Origin: Mycolicibacterium elephantis DSM 44368
Lineage (GTDB): Bacteria; Actinomycetota; Actinomycetes; Mycobacteriales; Mycobacteriaceae
DNA length: 64,000 nt
Assembly (NCBI RefSeq): GCF_004014805.1
Contig: NZ_ATDN01000011.1
Coordinates: 62,001 to 126,000 of the forward strand
Direction of reading: 5' to 3'
Position numbers and translations under genes: made by a program. Shown here one piece after another: positions 30,815 to 40,754 of this stretch. The notes under the pieces are model-generated. The model ran no database searches, was not told where the DNA came from, and saw only the letters and a list, made by a program, of their open reading frames with translations. Each line of letters opens with the position of its first letter. Positions within the stretch are counted from its first letter, which is position 1.

Positions 30815-32551
30815 TTATTCGGCGTCTAACCGGGTGAACCGGCCGCTGCGGTAATACTCCACGCACGTCGAGCGGCGGATCTTGCCGCTGGTGGTGATCG
30901 GAAGCGACCCGGGTGCCACCAGCACCAGGTCGGCTACCCGTAGACCGTGCGAAGCCGAGATCGCCGAGGTGATATCGCGTTTGACGGTGGCGAACCGCTC
31001 GTTGACCTCGTCAGGCGAGTCGCCCTTCTTCTTGACCTCGACGATGGTCACCAACTCTTCGGTGCCGTCGTCGGCGATCGAGATCGCGGCGCACCGGCCC
31101 CCTGAGATCTCCTGAATCGTCGCCTCGATGTCCTCGGGGTAATGGTTGCGCCCGTACACGATCAGGAGATCTTTGACGCGGCCCATGATGAACAGTTCCC
31201 CGTCGGAGATGAAGCCCAGGTCTCCGGTTCGAAGCCACGGCTTCTCCGGGGTTCCCGGCGACGGCGCGACCAACGTCCCGCCGAACGTCCGCTCGGTCTC
31301 CTCGGGCTTGTTCCAGTAGCCCTTCGCGACGTTCTCCCCGTGCACCCAGATCTCGCCGGTGGTGCCGGCCGGGCACTCCCGGAAGGTATCGGGGTCGACG
31401 ATCCGTACCGTGTTCGACTCCGGCTTCCCGTAGCTGACCAGCGGTGTGCCAGTGGCGTTCGAGCAGCGCTTGGCGTGCCCGATGGACAACTTCTCGGATT
31501 CGAAGTGCGCGACCGCCGGCGGGTCACCGGGCCTGCGGGTGGCCACGTACACCACCGCTTCGGCCAGGCCGTAGGACGGCCGAATCGAGGTGTCGCGGAA
31601 CCCGTGCTTGCTGAACTTGTCGGTGAACCGCCGCAATGTCGCGGGGTGCACGCGTTCGCTGCCGCTCAACAGGCCGAGCACGTTACCCAGGTCGTAGCCG
31701 GCCAGGTCCTCGTCGGAGGTCCGGCGCACCGCCAACTCGAACGCGAAGTTGGGCGCCGAGCTCATCACGTTGGTGTGGCTGCCCATCAGCTGCATCCACC
31801 GCGCCGGGCGCTGCAAGAACGACATCGGGCTCATGAGAACGGTGCGCAGCCCGCCCAGAATCGGAACGCACAACCCCAGCAGCAGACCCATGTCGTGGTA
31901 CAGGGGCAGCCACGACACCACGGTGGTGTCGGGTGGGGCGACCTTGCCGAAGTCGACGAAGAAGTCGGCGTAGATCTGCTCGAAGTTCGCGGACAGGTTG
32001 CGGTTGGTGATCATCACGCCGGCCGGTTCACGCGTGGAGCCCGACGTGTACTGCAGGTAGGCGATCTCCTGACCGGAATCGCCTCGCCGCCGCGGCCGCT
32101 TGCGGGAGGTCTCGTCGAGCGCATCGACCTCCACGACGGTCGGAGTCGACGCAGTGGCCTGGGCGTAATCGGTGACCTCGCCGACCGCCGCGGAGGTGGT
32201 GAGGAGGACGGCGGGCTCCGTGTCGCGCAGCACCGACGTGACCCGCTCGTCGTGAGCGCCGGGCTGGGGGACCGACAACGGGACCGCGATGAGACCGGAC
32301 TGCAACGACGCGACGAATGCGGTGATGTAGTCGAGGCCCTGCGGCGCCAGGATCACCGCGCGGTCACCGGGTGACCCGAATGCGCTCAACTCGGCCGCCA
32401 GGTTTGCTGCTCGCCGATTCAACTGCGCCCAGGTCAGGTTCTCTGAAACCGCGTTACCGTCGTGGTCGTAATCGATATAGGTGAACGCGACGTCATTGGG
32501 CTGCAGACTGGCGCGTTCGCGCAGTACAGCAGGTATCGAGGACCCCAACAT
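30815..32551 (-). CDS. Fatty acyl-AMP ligase (FadD/FAAL)
   Basis: A 578-residue adenylate-forming enzyme that activates a fatty acid as acyl-AMP and hands it to a polyketide synthase. The P-loop is [13 protein letters not shown] (near 170), then [10 protein letters not shown] (A5 region), [15 protein letters not shown], the FAAL-type insertion with [15 protein letters not shown] (near 355), WLRTGDLGF (Asp), and the hinge/C-domain with [20 protein letters not shown] and SGKIRRST (catalytic Lys). This layout matches FadD23/FadD25-type ligases. ATG 32551 is preferred; a TTG precedes it. It should supply the starter chain for the Pks at the other end of the locus, as in Pks2-FadD23. It converges with the proline-rich protein gene. 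Confidence 0.92.
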   Translation of the reverse strand: MLGSSIPAVLRERASLQPNDVAFTYIDYDHDGNAVSENLTWAQLNRRAANLAAELSAFGSPGDRAVILAPQGLDYITAFVASLQSGLIAVPLSVPQPGAHDERVTSVLRDTEPAVLLTTSAAVGEVTDYAQATASTPTVVEVDALDETSRKRPRRRGDSGQEIAYLQYTSGSTREPAGVMITNRNLSANFEQIYADFFVDFGKVAPPDTTVVSWLPLYHDMGLLLGLCVPILGGLRTVLMSPMSFLQRPARWMQLMGSHTNVMSSAPNFAFELAVRRTSDEDLAGYDLGNVLGLLSGSERVHPATLRRFTDKFSKHGFRDTSIRPSYGLAEAVVYVATRRPGDPPAVAHFESEKLSIGHAKRCSNATGTPLVSYGKPESNTVRIVDPDTFRECPAGTTGEIWVHGENVAKGYWNKPEETERTFGGTLVAPSPGTPEKPWLRTGDLGFISDGELFIMGRVKDLLIVYGRNHYPEDIEATIQEISGGRCAAISIADDGTEELVTIVEVKKKGDSPDEVNERFATVKRDITSAISASHGLRVADLVLVAPGSLPITTSGKIRRSTCVEYYRSGRFTRLDAE

Positions 32552-34157
<1,606 letters not shown>

Positions 34158-34158
34158 G

Positions 34159-34851
34159 TCACTCGATCGTGGTCTGCTCGTCGATCGCGACGGTCGCATC
34201 CATCAGCACGCCCATCTGGTCCTCGCGGCCGTCGGCGTTGAGCTGCAGGACGTACAGCCCGTCGTCGCGGGGGATCACCACGGTCTTCTGGGCGATCGCG
34301 CGACTGACGCCGTCCCTGACGTAGAGACCGCCGAGCTGAACCGCGTCGAAACCGGCGAGCTGGCTCGGCTCGCCCTTGTCCGCGCCCTCGTAGTTGGGCA
34401 GGTTCTGGATCTCACCCGGGGCGAACTCCAGGATCTTGGCGGGGTCGGCGTCACCGGTCAGCTTCGACATCAGCGCGACGACGGTCGGCGGGTCCTCCGC
34501 GAACTCCGGCGCGGTGAAATGTATTGCGGTGTAAGCCCATTGAGGTGCGTTCGGACCTGCATCGGCCCAACCGGGCGGTGTCGGCATGTTGACGACCGGC
34601 GCTCCCGGGGTGTCGCGCTTCACCGGTTCCTCGGTGATGTTGTTGTCGCGGATGTAGTCCACGATGGTGTAGTGGGGACCCGAGGCCTGCGCGGTCGTGG
34701 TGGGCGCGGCCTCGTCGGTGGTCGTCGTGGTGGTCGTGTCGGCGGCGGTTTCCGTCGACTCCGTCTCCGTGTCGGATCCGCAGCCGACCAAGCCGATGCC
34801 GAGTGCGACGACGGCCGCGGCGACCACGCCGGCCCTCACGGAACTGCTCAT
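34159..34851 (-). CDS. LpqN/LpqT-family lipoprotein
   Basis: Encodes 230 residues. The N-terminal signal ends in the lipobox LVGC (Cys about residue 23), followed by a Thr-rich linker (TADTTTTTTTDEAAPTTT) and a domain with PVVNMPTPPGW and a C-terminal YVLQLNADGREDQ. This domain type is that of LpqN, LpqT and Mtc28, which bind periplasmic partners or lipids in envelope assembly. ATG 34851 with GGGAGA upstream is preferred to the longer frame at 34962. It converges with the Pat gene, with one base between stop codons. Confidence 0.8.
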   Translation of the reverse strand: MSSSVRAGVVAAAVVALGIGLVGCGSDTETESTETAADTTTTTTTDEAAPTTTAQASGPHYTIVDYIRDNNITEEPVKRDTPGAPVVNMPTPPGWADAGPNAPQWAYTAIHFTAPEFAEDPPTVVALMSKLTGDADPAKILEFAPGEIQNLPNYEGADKGEPSQLAGFDAVQLGGLYVRDGVSRAIAQKTVVIPRDDGLYVLQLNADGREDQMGVLMDATVAIDEQTTIE

Positions 34852-35073
34852 TGGGTCTCCCATCGTTGATGTTCGGCCGTAGCCTACGGTCGCCACCGGC
34901 CGTGTGCAGCCGAAACCGCCGTGCCACGCGCGGTTTTCCTCCGCGCCGCCCGATTGGGCCATCTAACCGATTTGCTCCGGCGATGTCTGGCATTTCGCGG
35001 TCTGTGGACCGAATCTGGTGCAATATGCTTTTCAGCCCGGTGCCTGTGGTCGTTGCTGAGGGGGCTTCGTTTG

Positions 35074-36639
35074 ATGCGGAGATTTGGTCGGTCGGTTGTT
35101 GCTGTGGTGCTGGCGCTGTTCGGCACCGTGCTGCTCGCGGTGGCATGGACGGCGGCCACGGCCGTGCAGCTGGCGGCGACCGCATTGATCATGGGTGGAA
35201 CCGGCCACCCCCTGAGCACCCCCGGCGACGACCCCATTTCTTACATCAACCCGTACATGAGCAACGCGGTCAACGGGTTCATCAACCTGGCCGCTGCCCG
35301 GCCGACGGGCACCGGCAACGCGCCCATCGCGGATGTGGACCCCGGCGACGACCGGTACGCCGTCCTCACGCCCGAAGAGTTCTTCCCGGTGGCCGGCGCG
35401 ATGACGTTCGACAACTCCGTCGCCATCGGACGGGCCAACATGAACGACTGTGTCCGCGGCGCCGGATGCGTCTACAACCACAACGGCCTCCTCAACCCCG
35501 ACCCACCCGCCGCCGCGCCGGTCATCGGCGACGAGTTCGTCATTTTCGGCTACTCGCAGAGCGCGGTCATCGCCTCGCTCGTCAAACGCGACCTGATCGA
35601 AAACCCCGGCGAGACACCGGCGGTCACGTCGATCTTCCTGCTCGCCAACCCGATGCGACCCAACGGCGGCATCCTGGCACGCGGGCTCGGCGGCCTGACC
35701 ATCCCGATTCTCGGCGTGACGTTCTACGGCGCCACACCCACCAACAGCTGCGACACCGGTAACTGCATACGGACCGTCGACGCGGTCATCCAGTACGACC
35801 TGCTCGGCGGTGACGCCCCGGCCAGCATCACCAACCCGTTGGCGCTCCTCAACTCCCTGGTCGCCTACCTCTATCTACACGGACCGCTGCAGAACGCGAA
35901 CTTCGGTGACGCCCTGTATCAGGGGTCCTACGGCGACACCGACTATTACCTCTTCCCCTCCAAGCGGCTGCCCCTGCTGCTGCCGCTGGAGCCGATCGTT
36001 CCGTCGCCGATCCTCACGTTCCTTGATGCGCCGCTTCGGGCCGCGATCGAAGGCGGATACGCGCGTGGCATCAACCCCGGTATTCCCACCGGGATGAGCC
36101 TGTTCCCGTTCCTGAACCCCGTGCAGACGATCATCGACATCATCGCCGCGATCCCCGTCGGCATCGACGACGCGCTGGCCGAGATCGCGGGCGACCCGTC
36201 GTTCCGCCCGCTGGGCACCGCACCGGTGACCAGTCCGTTCGGCGTGGGCGGCCCGAATCTGCCTGAGCCACCGACGGAAACCGACGACGGCGAGCCACTG
36301 GCAGCGTCGTCGTCGCAATGGGACGAAGAGACACCCGACGAGGCGGTCGACGAGCTCGGGGACGAGGCGTCCGAGCCCGACGAAGAGGACGGCGCCGACC
36401 GTGCCGAGGAGAACGAGGTCATCGAGGAATACAGCGAGGAAGGCATCCAGGAAGGCATCGAGGAAGACGAGGCCGACGAGGGCATCGAGGAAGACCTGGA
36501 CGAAATCCTCGACGAGGACGCCGAGGAGGAAACCCTCGACGAGGTGGAGACCGAGGAGACCTCCGAGCCGCAGGACTCGTCAACCACCGACGACGACTCG
36601 ACAACCACCACCGGCACCGACGGTCAGGCCGCTGCCTGA
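35074..36639 (+). CDS. PE-PPE-domain serine hydrolase/acyltransferase with acidic tail
   Basis: A 521-residue secreted or membrane-anchored protein. After a basic start (MRRFGRS), a hydrophobic segment VVAVVLALFGTVLLAVAWTAATAVQ acts as signal or anchor. The body (about 50-330) is the PE-PPE alpha/beta hydrolase domain: nucleophile motif FGYSQSA with Ser161, and a paired-Cys region CDTGNC. Homologues Chp1 (Rv3822) and Chp2 (Rv1184c) are acyltransferases for sulfolipid-1 and polyacyltrehalose. From about residue 410 to the end it is a long Asp/Glu-rich, low-complexity tail (repeats such as EGIEEDEADEGIEED). ATG 35074 follows GAGGGGGC. There is no PE or PPE domain itself. Acyl transfer to the locus glycolipid is possible but inferred. 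Confidence 0.82.
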   Translation: MRRFGRSVVAVVLALFGTVLLAVAWTAATAVQLAATALIMGGTGHPLSTPGDDPISYINPYMSNAVNGFINLAAARPTGTGNAPIADVDPGDDRYAVLTPEEFFPVAGAMTFDNSVAIGRANMNDCVRGAGCVYNHNGLLNPDPPAAAPVIGDEFVIFGYSQSAVIASLVKRDLIENPGETPAVTSIFLLANPMRPNGGILARGLGGLTIPILGVTFYGATPTNSCDTGNCIRTVDAVIQYDLLGGDAPASITNPLALLNSLVAYLYLHGPLQNANFGDALYQGSYGDTDYYLFPSKRLPLLLPLEPIVPSPILTFLDAPLRAAIEGGYARGINPGIPTGMSLFPFLNPVQTIIDIIAAIPVGIDDALAEIAGDPSFRPLGTAPVTSPFGVGGPNLPEPPTETDDGEPLAASSSQWDEETPDEAVDELGDEASEPDEEDGADRAEENEVIEEYSEEGIQEGIEEDEADEGIEEDLDEILDEDAEEETLDEVETEETSEPQDSSTTDDDSTTTTGTDGQAAA

Positions 36640-36644
36640 GCGGC

Positions 36645-36956
36645 TCAGGCGTCGCAGTTCAGCGACACCGTGATCGACCTGCTGACCACGACGCTGACCA
36701 GCTCGCGGAACTTACCCTTGCCGACCACGTAGGTCTGCGTGACCTCCTGCGGATTGCGCACGCTGGTCACGATGCACTGGTCGATCGGAGCGTTGCCCAC
36801 CCGGTCGATAACGACGTCGTAGCCGGTGGCCTCCAACTGCCCGATGGTCTGTTGGGCGTTGCCGGGTGACACGGGCTGCGCGACGGCGGCGGTTGCCGGG
36901 GCCAGCACGGCGCCTGCGGCCGCTACCGTTGCTGCGACGCGCCATGAAGCGCGCAT
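36645..36956 (-). CDS. Small secreted protein
   Basis: Encodes 103 residues with an N-terminal signal peptide (VAATVAAAGAVLAPATAAVAQP, cleavage near AVA-QP). The mature part is about 75 residues with two Cys, CIVTSVRN and the C-terminal LNCDA, that could form one disulfide. ATG 36956 has GGAGG five bases upstream. Small exported proteins of this kind are common and uncharacterised in mycobacteria. It converges with the PE-PPE-domain gene and diverges from the next lipoprotein gene. Confidence 0.78.
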   Translation of the reverse strand: MRASWRVAATVAAAGAVLAPATAAVAQPVSPGNAQQTIGQLEATGYDVVIDRVGNAPIDQCIVTSVRNPQEVTQTYVVGKGKFRELVSVVVSRSITVSLNCDA

Positions 36957-37016
36957 GACCGCCTCCGTCCGTTGAGAATGAACCTTGCTACTTGTTGATC
37001 GCTTGGGGAGCCGGAA

Positions 37017-37667
37017 GTGTTGCGTGCGATAGTCGCGGCGGCGATGGCGCTGGCCGCGTCCGCCTGCGGAGCTTCCCCGGTTCCGCCGTCGCCGTCGCCG
37101 ACGCCGGATCACGTCGATCCCGCCCGCATCGACCGAGTCCGCGCAGAATTGCCCGCCGGTTACGAGTTCGCCGCGGTCCCTAAGGGGACATCGCCGGTCG
37201 AGCTGTGGGGCTACGGCGGCGGGTGGAAGGCGGATCCGGCGCGATGCGCAGCGTTGGCCGATCCCGTTCCCGCCGCGACGACGACGGCGGGATGGTCGGC
37301 CTCCGGCCCTGGCGGCATCGTGTACGCGGTCGTGCTCGGCGCGCCCGAACCCGTGCAGCTGGATTCCGCGCTGCTCGACGACTGCGGCCGATGGACGTTG
37401 TCGGGAGGACAGCGCCACAGCACCGTCACATTCACCCCGGCGCCGACGGTCGAGCGCGCGGACACCGTCGCGACGGTCACCGACTCGAGCACCGTCGTCG
37501 AGGGCGGCACCCAAACCCGGTCGTACGCCAGGACCGTCACCGCGTACCTGGGCTCCCACGTCGCCTACGTCGCCGTCGTCACCGACCCCGGATCGCCGAA
37601 TCCGCAACTCGGACAGGAGTTCGCCGCCGGACTACTGCAGGAGTCGGTGTCGGCGTTGCGGGGCTGA
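37017..37667 (+). CDS. Putative lipoprotein, DUF5642-like
   Basis: Encodes 216 residues from GTG 37017 (GGGGAG upstream). The signal sequence LRAIVAAAMALAASACGAS has a lipobox-like ASAC, followed by a Pro/Ser linker (PVPPSPSPTP) and a compact domain with two Cys (ARCAAL and DDCGRW). The end of the domain, QLGQEFAAGLLQESVSAL, parallels the end of the next gene's product, so the two are likely distant paralogues of one extracytoplasmic domain family related to PknH-C-like sensors (tentative). Function unknown. Confidence 0.7.
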   Translation: MLRAIVAAAMALAASACGASPVPPSPSPTPDHVDPARIDRVRAELPAGYEFAAVPKGTSPVELWGYGGGWKADPARCAALADPVPAATTTAGWSASGPGGIVYAVVLGAPEPVQLDSALLDDCGRWTLSGGQRHSTVTFTPAPTVERADTVATVTDSSTVVEGGTQTRSYARTVTAYLGSHVAYVAVVTDPGSPNPQLGQEFAAGLLQESVSALRG

Positions 37668-37700
37668 GCTCACGGCTGTGCGCGGGTAGCCTGTGCGGCG

Positions 37701-38357
37701 ATGTTGAACAGGGCGGCGGTCGCGATCGCATGTGTCGGCGCGCTCGCGGCGTGTACGACCGACGCACCCGACCTGTCGAACGCCGACATCGCACGGGTCA
37801 AGGAGGTGCGGGCGAGTTTCGGTCCCGAGTTCAAGGTGACCGACGTCGGCCCCAGCGGGATCGATCCGCGGCTGCTGGGTCCGCAGGCCCTACCGCCGGG
37901 CATGAAGTTCGAGCCCGCCGACTGCGCGGCGTTCGCCAACCAGCAGATGGTGCCCGCAGGCGCCAAGGGCAACATGGCGGCCACCACGGCCGAGGGCGAG
38001 GGCAACCGGTTCATCGCGATCGCGCTGGAGACGTCGGAAGCCGCCGCGGTCAACGGGCCCTCCGAGAACTGCCGCAAGGTCGGCTTCGTCGGTCCCGGCG
38101 TGCGCGGGCTGGTCGAGACGACCGAGGTGCCCCGGATCGAGGGCGTGCAGACGGTGGGCACCCGGCGCGTGCTGCAGACGACGGTCGGCGGCAACACCCG
38201 CACCGGCGAGCTGTACAACTACGTCGCGAGCTTCGGCAGCTTCCTGGTGATCGTCACCGCCAATCCGTTGGTGCTGCCCGACCAGCCGGTCGCGCCGGTC
38301 GACACGCAGCGCGCCCGCGACCTGCTCGCCGCGGCGGTGGCCGCGGTCAGGGGTTAG
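37701..38357 (+). CDS. Putative lipoprotein, paralogue of upstream gene
   Basis: Encodes 218 residues with a signal ending in the lipobox LAAC (MLNRAAVAIACVGALAACTT). The mature domain contains LPPGMKFEPADCAAFANQQMV and SENCRKVGF, giving two Cys that may pair, and ends QRARDLLAAAVAAVRG. Overall plan resembles the preceding lipoprotein: signal, ARVKEVRA-like helix, Cys, beta-rich body. The 33-base spacing suggests co-transcription. Its stop overlaps the alkB-like gene's end on the other strand. No function recognised. Confidence 0.72.
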   Translation: MLNRAAVAIACVGALAACTTDAPDLSNADIARVKEVRASFGPEFKVTDVGPSGIDPRLLGPQALPPGMKFEPADCAAFANQQMVPAGAKGNMAATTAEGEGNRFIAIALETSEAAAVNGPSENCRKVGFVGPGVRGLVETTEVPRIEGVQTVGTRRVLQTTVGGNTRTGELYNYVASFGSFLVIVTANPLVLPDQPVAPVDTQRARDLLAAAVAAVRG

Positions 38358-38950
38358 CGGACGTCGTGCGGGCGGAACTGGATGCTGATGCGCGGGCCGG
38401 TGGGCCTGGTGGTCTTCGGCACCGCGTGCTCCCAGGTGCGTTGGCACGAGCCGCCCATCACCAACAGGTCGCCGTGGGCGTGCTGGATGCGCAGCGACTT
38501 GCCGCCGCCTCGCGGCCGTAGCGCGAAAGTCCTTGTGGCGCCGAGGCTGACGATGGCGACCATGGTGTCCTCGGTCTTGCTGCGGCCGATGTTGTCGCCG
38601 TGCCAGGCCACGCTGTCGTTGCCGTCGCGGTACAGGCACAGCCCCGCGGTGGTGAACGGTTCGCCGAGTTCGCCGGCGTAGGCGTCGTTGAGCCGGCGGC
38701 GGATCTGCTTCAGCCGGGGGTGCGGGGGCGGCTCGTCGACCAGGTGGTGAAAGCTGACCAGCCGCGGCACGTCGACCACGCGGTCATACATCGGTCTGCG
38801 TTCGGCCCGCCACGGGATGGCGTGCTGCAGTTCCGCGAACAGCGCATCGGCGTCCTCCAGCCAGCCGGATCGGAAGTCGATCCAGGCGCCGTGGGCCAGA
38901 TGGCGTCGTTCGGCGTGCTCGAACAGCGAGCTCTGCAGAGCCAACTCCAT
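38354..38950 (-). CDS. AlkB-like 2-oxoglutarate/Fe(II) dioxygenase (Rv1000c-like)
   Basis: A 198-residue AlkB-family dioxygenase, expected to repair alkylated bases or demethylate nucleic acid or protein. The iron ligands are His and Asp in VAWHGDNIG (about residue 115) and the distal His in TWEHAVPKTTRP; the 2-oxoglutarate arginines are in RPTGPRISIQFRP. The substrate-loop region GLCLYRDGNDSV is family-typical. ATG 38950 is chosen over the frame start at 38971. Position between a lipoprotein and the SoxR/arcA pair matches Rv1000c in M. tuberculosis. Confidence 0.9.
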   Translation of the reverse strand: MELALQSSLFEHAERRHLAHGAWIDFRSGWLEDADALFAELQHAIPWRAERRPMYDRVVDVPRLVSFHHLVDEPPPHPRLKQIRRRLNDAYAGELGEPFTTAGLCLYRDGNDSVAWHGDNIGRSKTEDTMVAIVSLGATRTFALRPRGGGKSLRIQHAHGDLLVMGGSCQRTWEHAVPKTTRPTGPRISIQFRPHDVR

Positions 38951-38983
38951 GACCGCGATTCTATCGCACACCCGTTCGAAAAA

Positions 38984-39418
38984 TCAGAGTCGGACCGCCC
39001 CCGGACCCTGCTCGGCGAGGACGTCGTCCGGATTGGACAGCGCGCACGTTTTCAGGCTGAGGCAACCGCAGCCGATGCAGCCGGTGAGGTTGTCGCGGAG
39101 GCGCTGCAGGTGCAGGATCCGGTCGTCGAGGTCCTGGCGCCAGCCCGCGGAGAGCTTGGCCCAGTCCTTGCTGGTGGGGACGCGATCGGTGGGCAGGCTG
39201 GCCAGAGCCTCCCGGATGCGGGACAGCGGGATGCCCAACCGCTGCGACATCCTGATGAACGCGACGCGGCGCAGCGTTTCGCGGGCGTAGCGGCGTTGGT
39301 TGCCCGCGGTGCGGCGGCTGGTGATCAGGCCCTCGCGTTCGTAGAAGTGCAGCGCTGATACGGCGACGCCGCTGCGGGCCGACATCTCGCCGGGCGTCAG
39401 TTCGGTGTGGCGCTCCAT
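38984..39418 (-). CDS. soxR: SoxR-like MerR-family redox regulator
   Basis: Encodes 144 residues. The N-terminal MerR winged helix reads SARSGVAVSALHFYEREGLITSRRTAGNQRRY; a dimerisation helix follows; the C-terminus carries CIGCGCLSLKTC, the Cx2CxCx5C cluster that binds [2Fe-2S] in SoxR. SoxR is activated by oxidation through redox-cycling compounds and nitric oxide. ATG 39418 is adjacent to a sox-box-like palindrome (39421-39438), suggesting autoregulation and control of the divergent arcA. Such a regulator is not at the equivalent spot in M. tuberculosis, so it may be lineage-specific. Confidence 0.9.
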   Translation of the reverse strand: MERHTELTPGEMSARSGVAVSALHFYEREGLITSRRTAGNQRRYARETLRRVAFIRMSQRLGIPLSRIREALASLPTDRVPTSKDWAKLSAGWRQDLDDRILHLQRLRDNLTGCIGCGCLSLKTCALSNPDDVLAEQGPGAVRL

Positions 39419-39420
39419 GA

Positions 39421-39438
39421 CCTGAACAATAGTTGAGG
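39421..39438. promoter_or_regulatory. Sox-box-like palindrome between soxR and arcA
   Basis: The 18-base sequence CCTGAACAATAGTTGAGG is an imperfect palindrome with half-sites CCTGAA and TTGAGG. It has the size and outline of known SoxR operators (CCTCAA-N6-TTGAGG), with one mismatch in one half-site. It lies three bases from the soxR start codon and 27 bases before the preferred arcA start, so SoxR binding could affect both genes. Confidence 0.55.
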
Positions 39439-39464
39439 TGAGTGGTGGCGCTACGGTGCTAGAT

Positions 39465-40679
39465 GTGACCGACGCTGCGCTGGGCTGCGACTCTGAGGTC
39501 GGCGTGCTGCGTGTGGTGATCCTGCACCGGCCCGGCGCCGAACTGCAGCGGTTGACCCCGCGCAACACCGACGCGCTGCTGTTCGACGGTGTGCCATGGG
39601 TCGCAAGGGCCCAGCGTGAGCACGACGCGTTCGCCGCGCTGTTGAAGTCGCGCGGTGTCGAGGTGTTGTTGCTCGCCGATCTGCTCACCGAGGCGCTGGC
39701 GCACAGCGGCGCCGCGAGGATGCACGGAATCTCCGCGGCGGTGGACGCTCGTCGGCTGGGAGTGCCGCTGGCGCAGGAACTTTCGGCGTATCTGCGCGAT
39801 CTCGACCCCGCCCCGCTGGCGCGGGTGCTGATGGCGGGGATGACCTTCAACGAGTTGCCGTTCAGCGACAGCGAGTTGTCGCTGGTGCGCAAGATGCATC
39901 ACAGCGCGGACTTCGTCATCGACCCGCTGCCGAACCTGATGTTCACCCGCGACTCCTCGTTCTGGATCGGCCCGCGGGTGGCGATCACCTCGCTGGCGTT
40001 ACCCGCCCGGGTGCGCGAGACGTCGCTCACCGACGTGATCTACGCGCACCACCCGCGATTCCTCGGGGTGCGGCGGGCGTACGAGTCGCGCTCGGCGCCC
40101 GTGGAGGGTGGCGACGTGTTGCTGCTCGCGCCCGGTGTGGTGGCTGTCGGGGTGGGGGAGCGCACCACGCCCGCGGGTGCGGAAGCGTTGGCGCGCAGCC
40201 TGTTCGACGACGACCTGGCGCACACCGTGTTGGCCGTGCCGATCGCTCAGCAGCGGGCGCAGATGCATTTGGACACGGTGTGCACGATGGTCGACGTCGA
40301 CGCGGTGGTGATGTATCCGGGCGTGGTGGACACGTTGTCGGCGTTCACAATTCATCGCGACGGTAGTGGCGGGGTGCGCATCGACGATGCTGTTCCCTTC
40401 GTGGAAGCCGCGGCGGCGGCGATGGGCATCGATCGGCTGCGGGTCATCGCGACGGGCCTGGACCCGGTGACCGCTGAGCGTGAGCAATGGGACGACGGCA
40501 ACAACACGTTGGCGCTCGCGCCCGGTGTGGTGGTCGCATACGAGCGCAACACCGAAACGAATGCCCGGTTGGCCGAGGCGGGTATCGAGGTGCTGACAAT
40601 CGAGGCGGCTGAGCTGGGCACCGGCCGCGGCGGCCCGCGGTGCATGTCGTGCCCGGCATCCCGCGACCCGGTGCGTTAG
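39465..40679 (+). CDS. arcA: Arginine deiminase
   Basis: A 404-residue arginine deiminase that hydrolyses L-arginine to citrulline and ammonia, homologous to Rv1001. Conserved parts are [55 protein letters not shown] (His/Asp catalytic region) and the C-terminal [11 protein letters not shown] with the nucleophilic Cys. GTG 39465 is chosen since it aligns with the M. tuberculosis protein start (from memory) and avoids the operator; the frame opens at 39438. No arcB or arcC is seen nearby, so it acts alone in this context. Confidence 0.93.
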   Translation: MTDAALGCDSEVGVLRVVILHRPGAELQRLTPRNTDALLFDGVPWVARAQREHDAFAALLKSRGVEVLLLADLLTEALAHSGAARMHGISAAVDARRLGVPLAQELSAYLRDLDPAPLARVLMAGMTFNELPFSDSELSLVRKMHHSADFVIDPLPNLMFTRDSSFWIGPRVAITSLALPARVRETSLTDVIYAHHPRFLGVRRAYESRSAPVEGGDVLLLAPGVVAVGVGERTTPAGAEALARSLFDDDLAHTVLAVPIAQQRAQMHLDTVCTMVDVDAVVMYPGVVDTLSAFTIHRDGSGGVRIDDAVPFVEAAAAAMGIDRLRVIATGLDPVTAEREQWDDGNNTLALAPGVVVAYERNTETNARLAEAGIEVLTIEAAELGTGRGGPRCMSCPASRDPVR

Positions 40680-40688
40680 GCCCGTTGG

Positions 40689-40754
40689 CTCGCGAGGCGT
40701 ACACCAGGGCCGTGGAACCCCACGCGATCACGACCCTGGTGTACGCCTCGCGAG
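40689..40754. repeat. 66-nt hairpin repeat, copy A, at 3' end of DUF559 gene
   Basis: Two 21-base arms (40689-40709 and 40734-40754), beginning CTCGCGAGGCGTACACC and its exact reverse complement, enclose a 24-base loop. The arm at 40734-40754 encodes the last residues of the DUF559-like protein. The whole 66-base unit is a direct repeat of the hairpin at 41634-41699, including loop bases CTGTGG/CCGTGG and ACGAC. It may serve as a bidirectional terminator after arcA, but it lacks a U-run. Confidence 0.85.
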
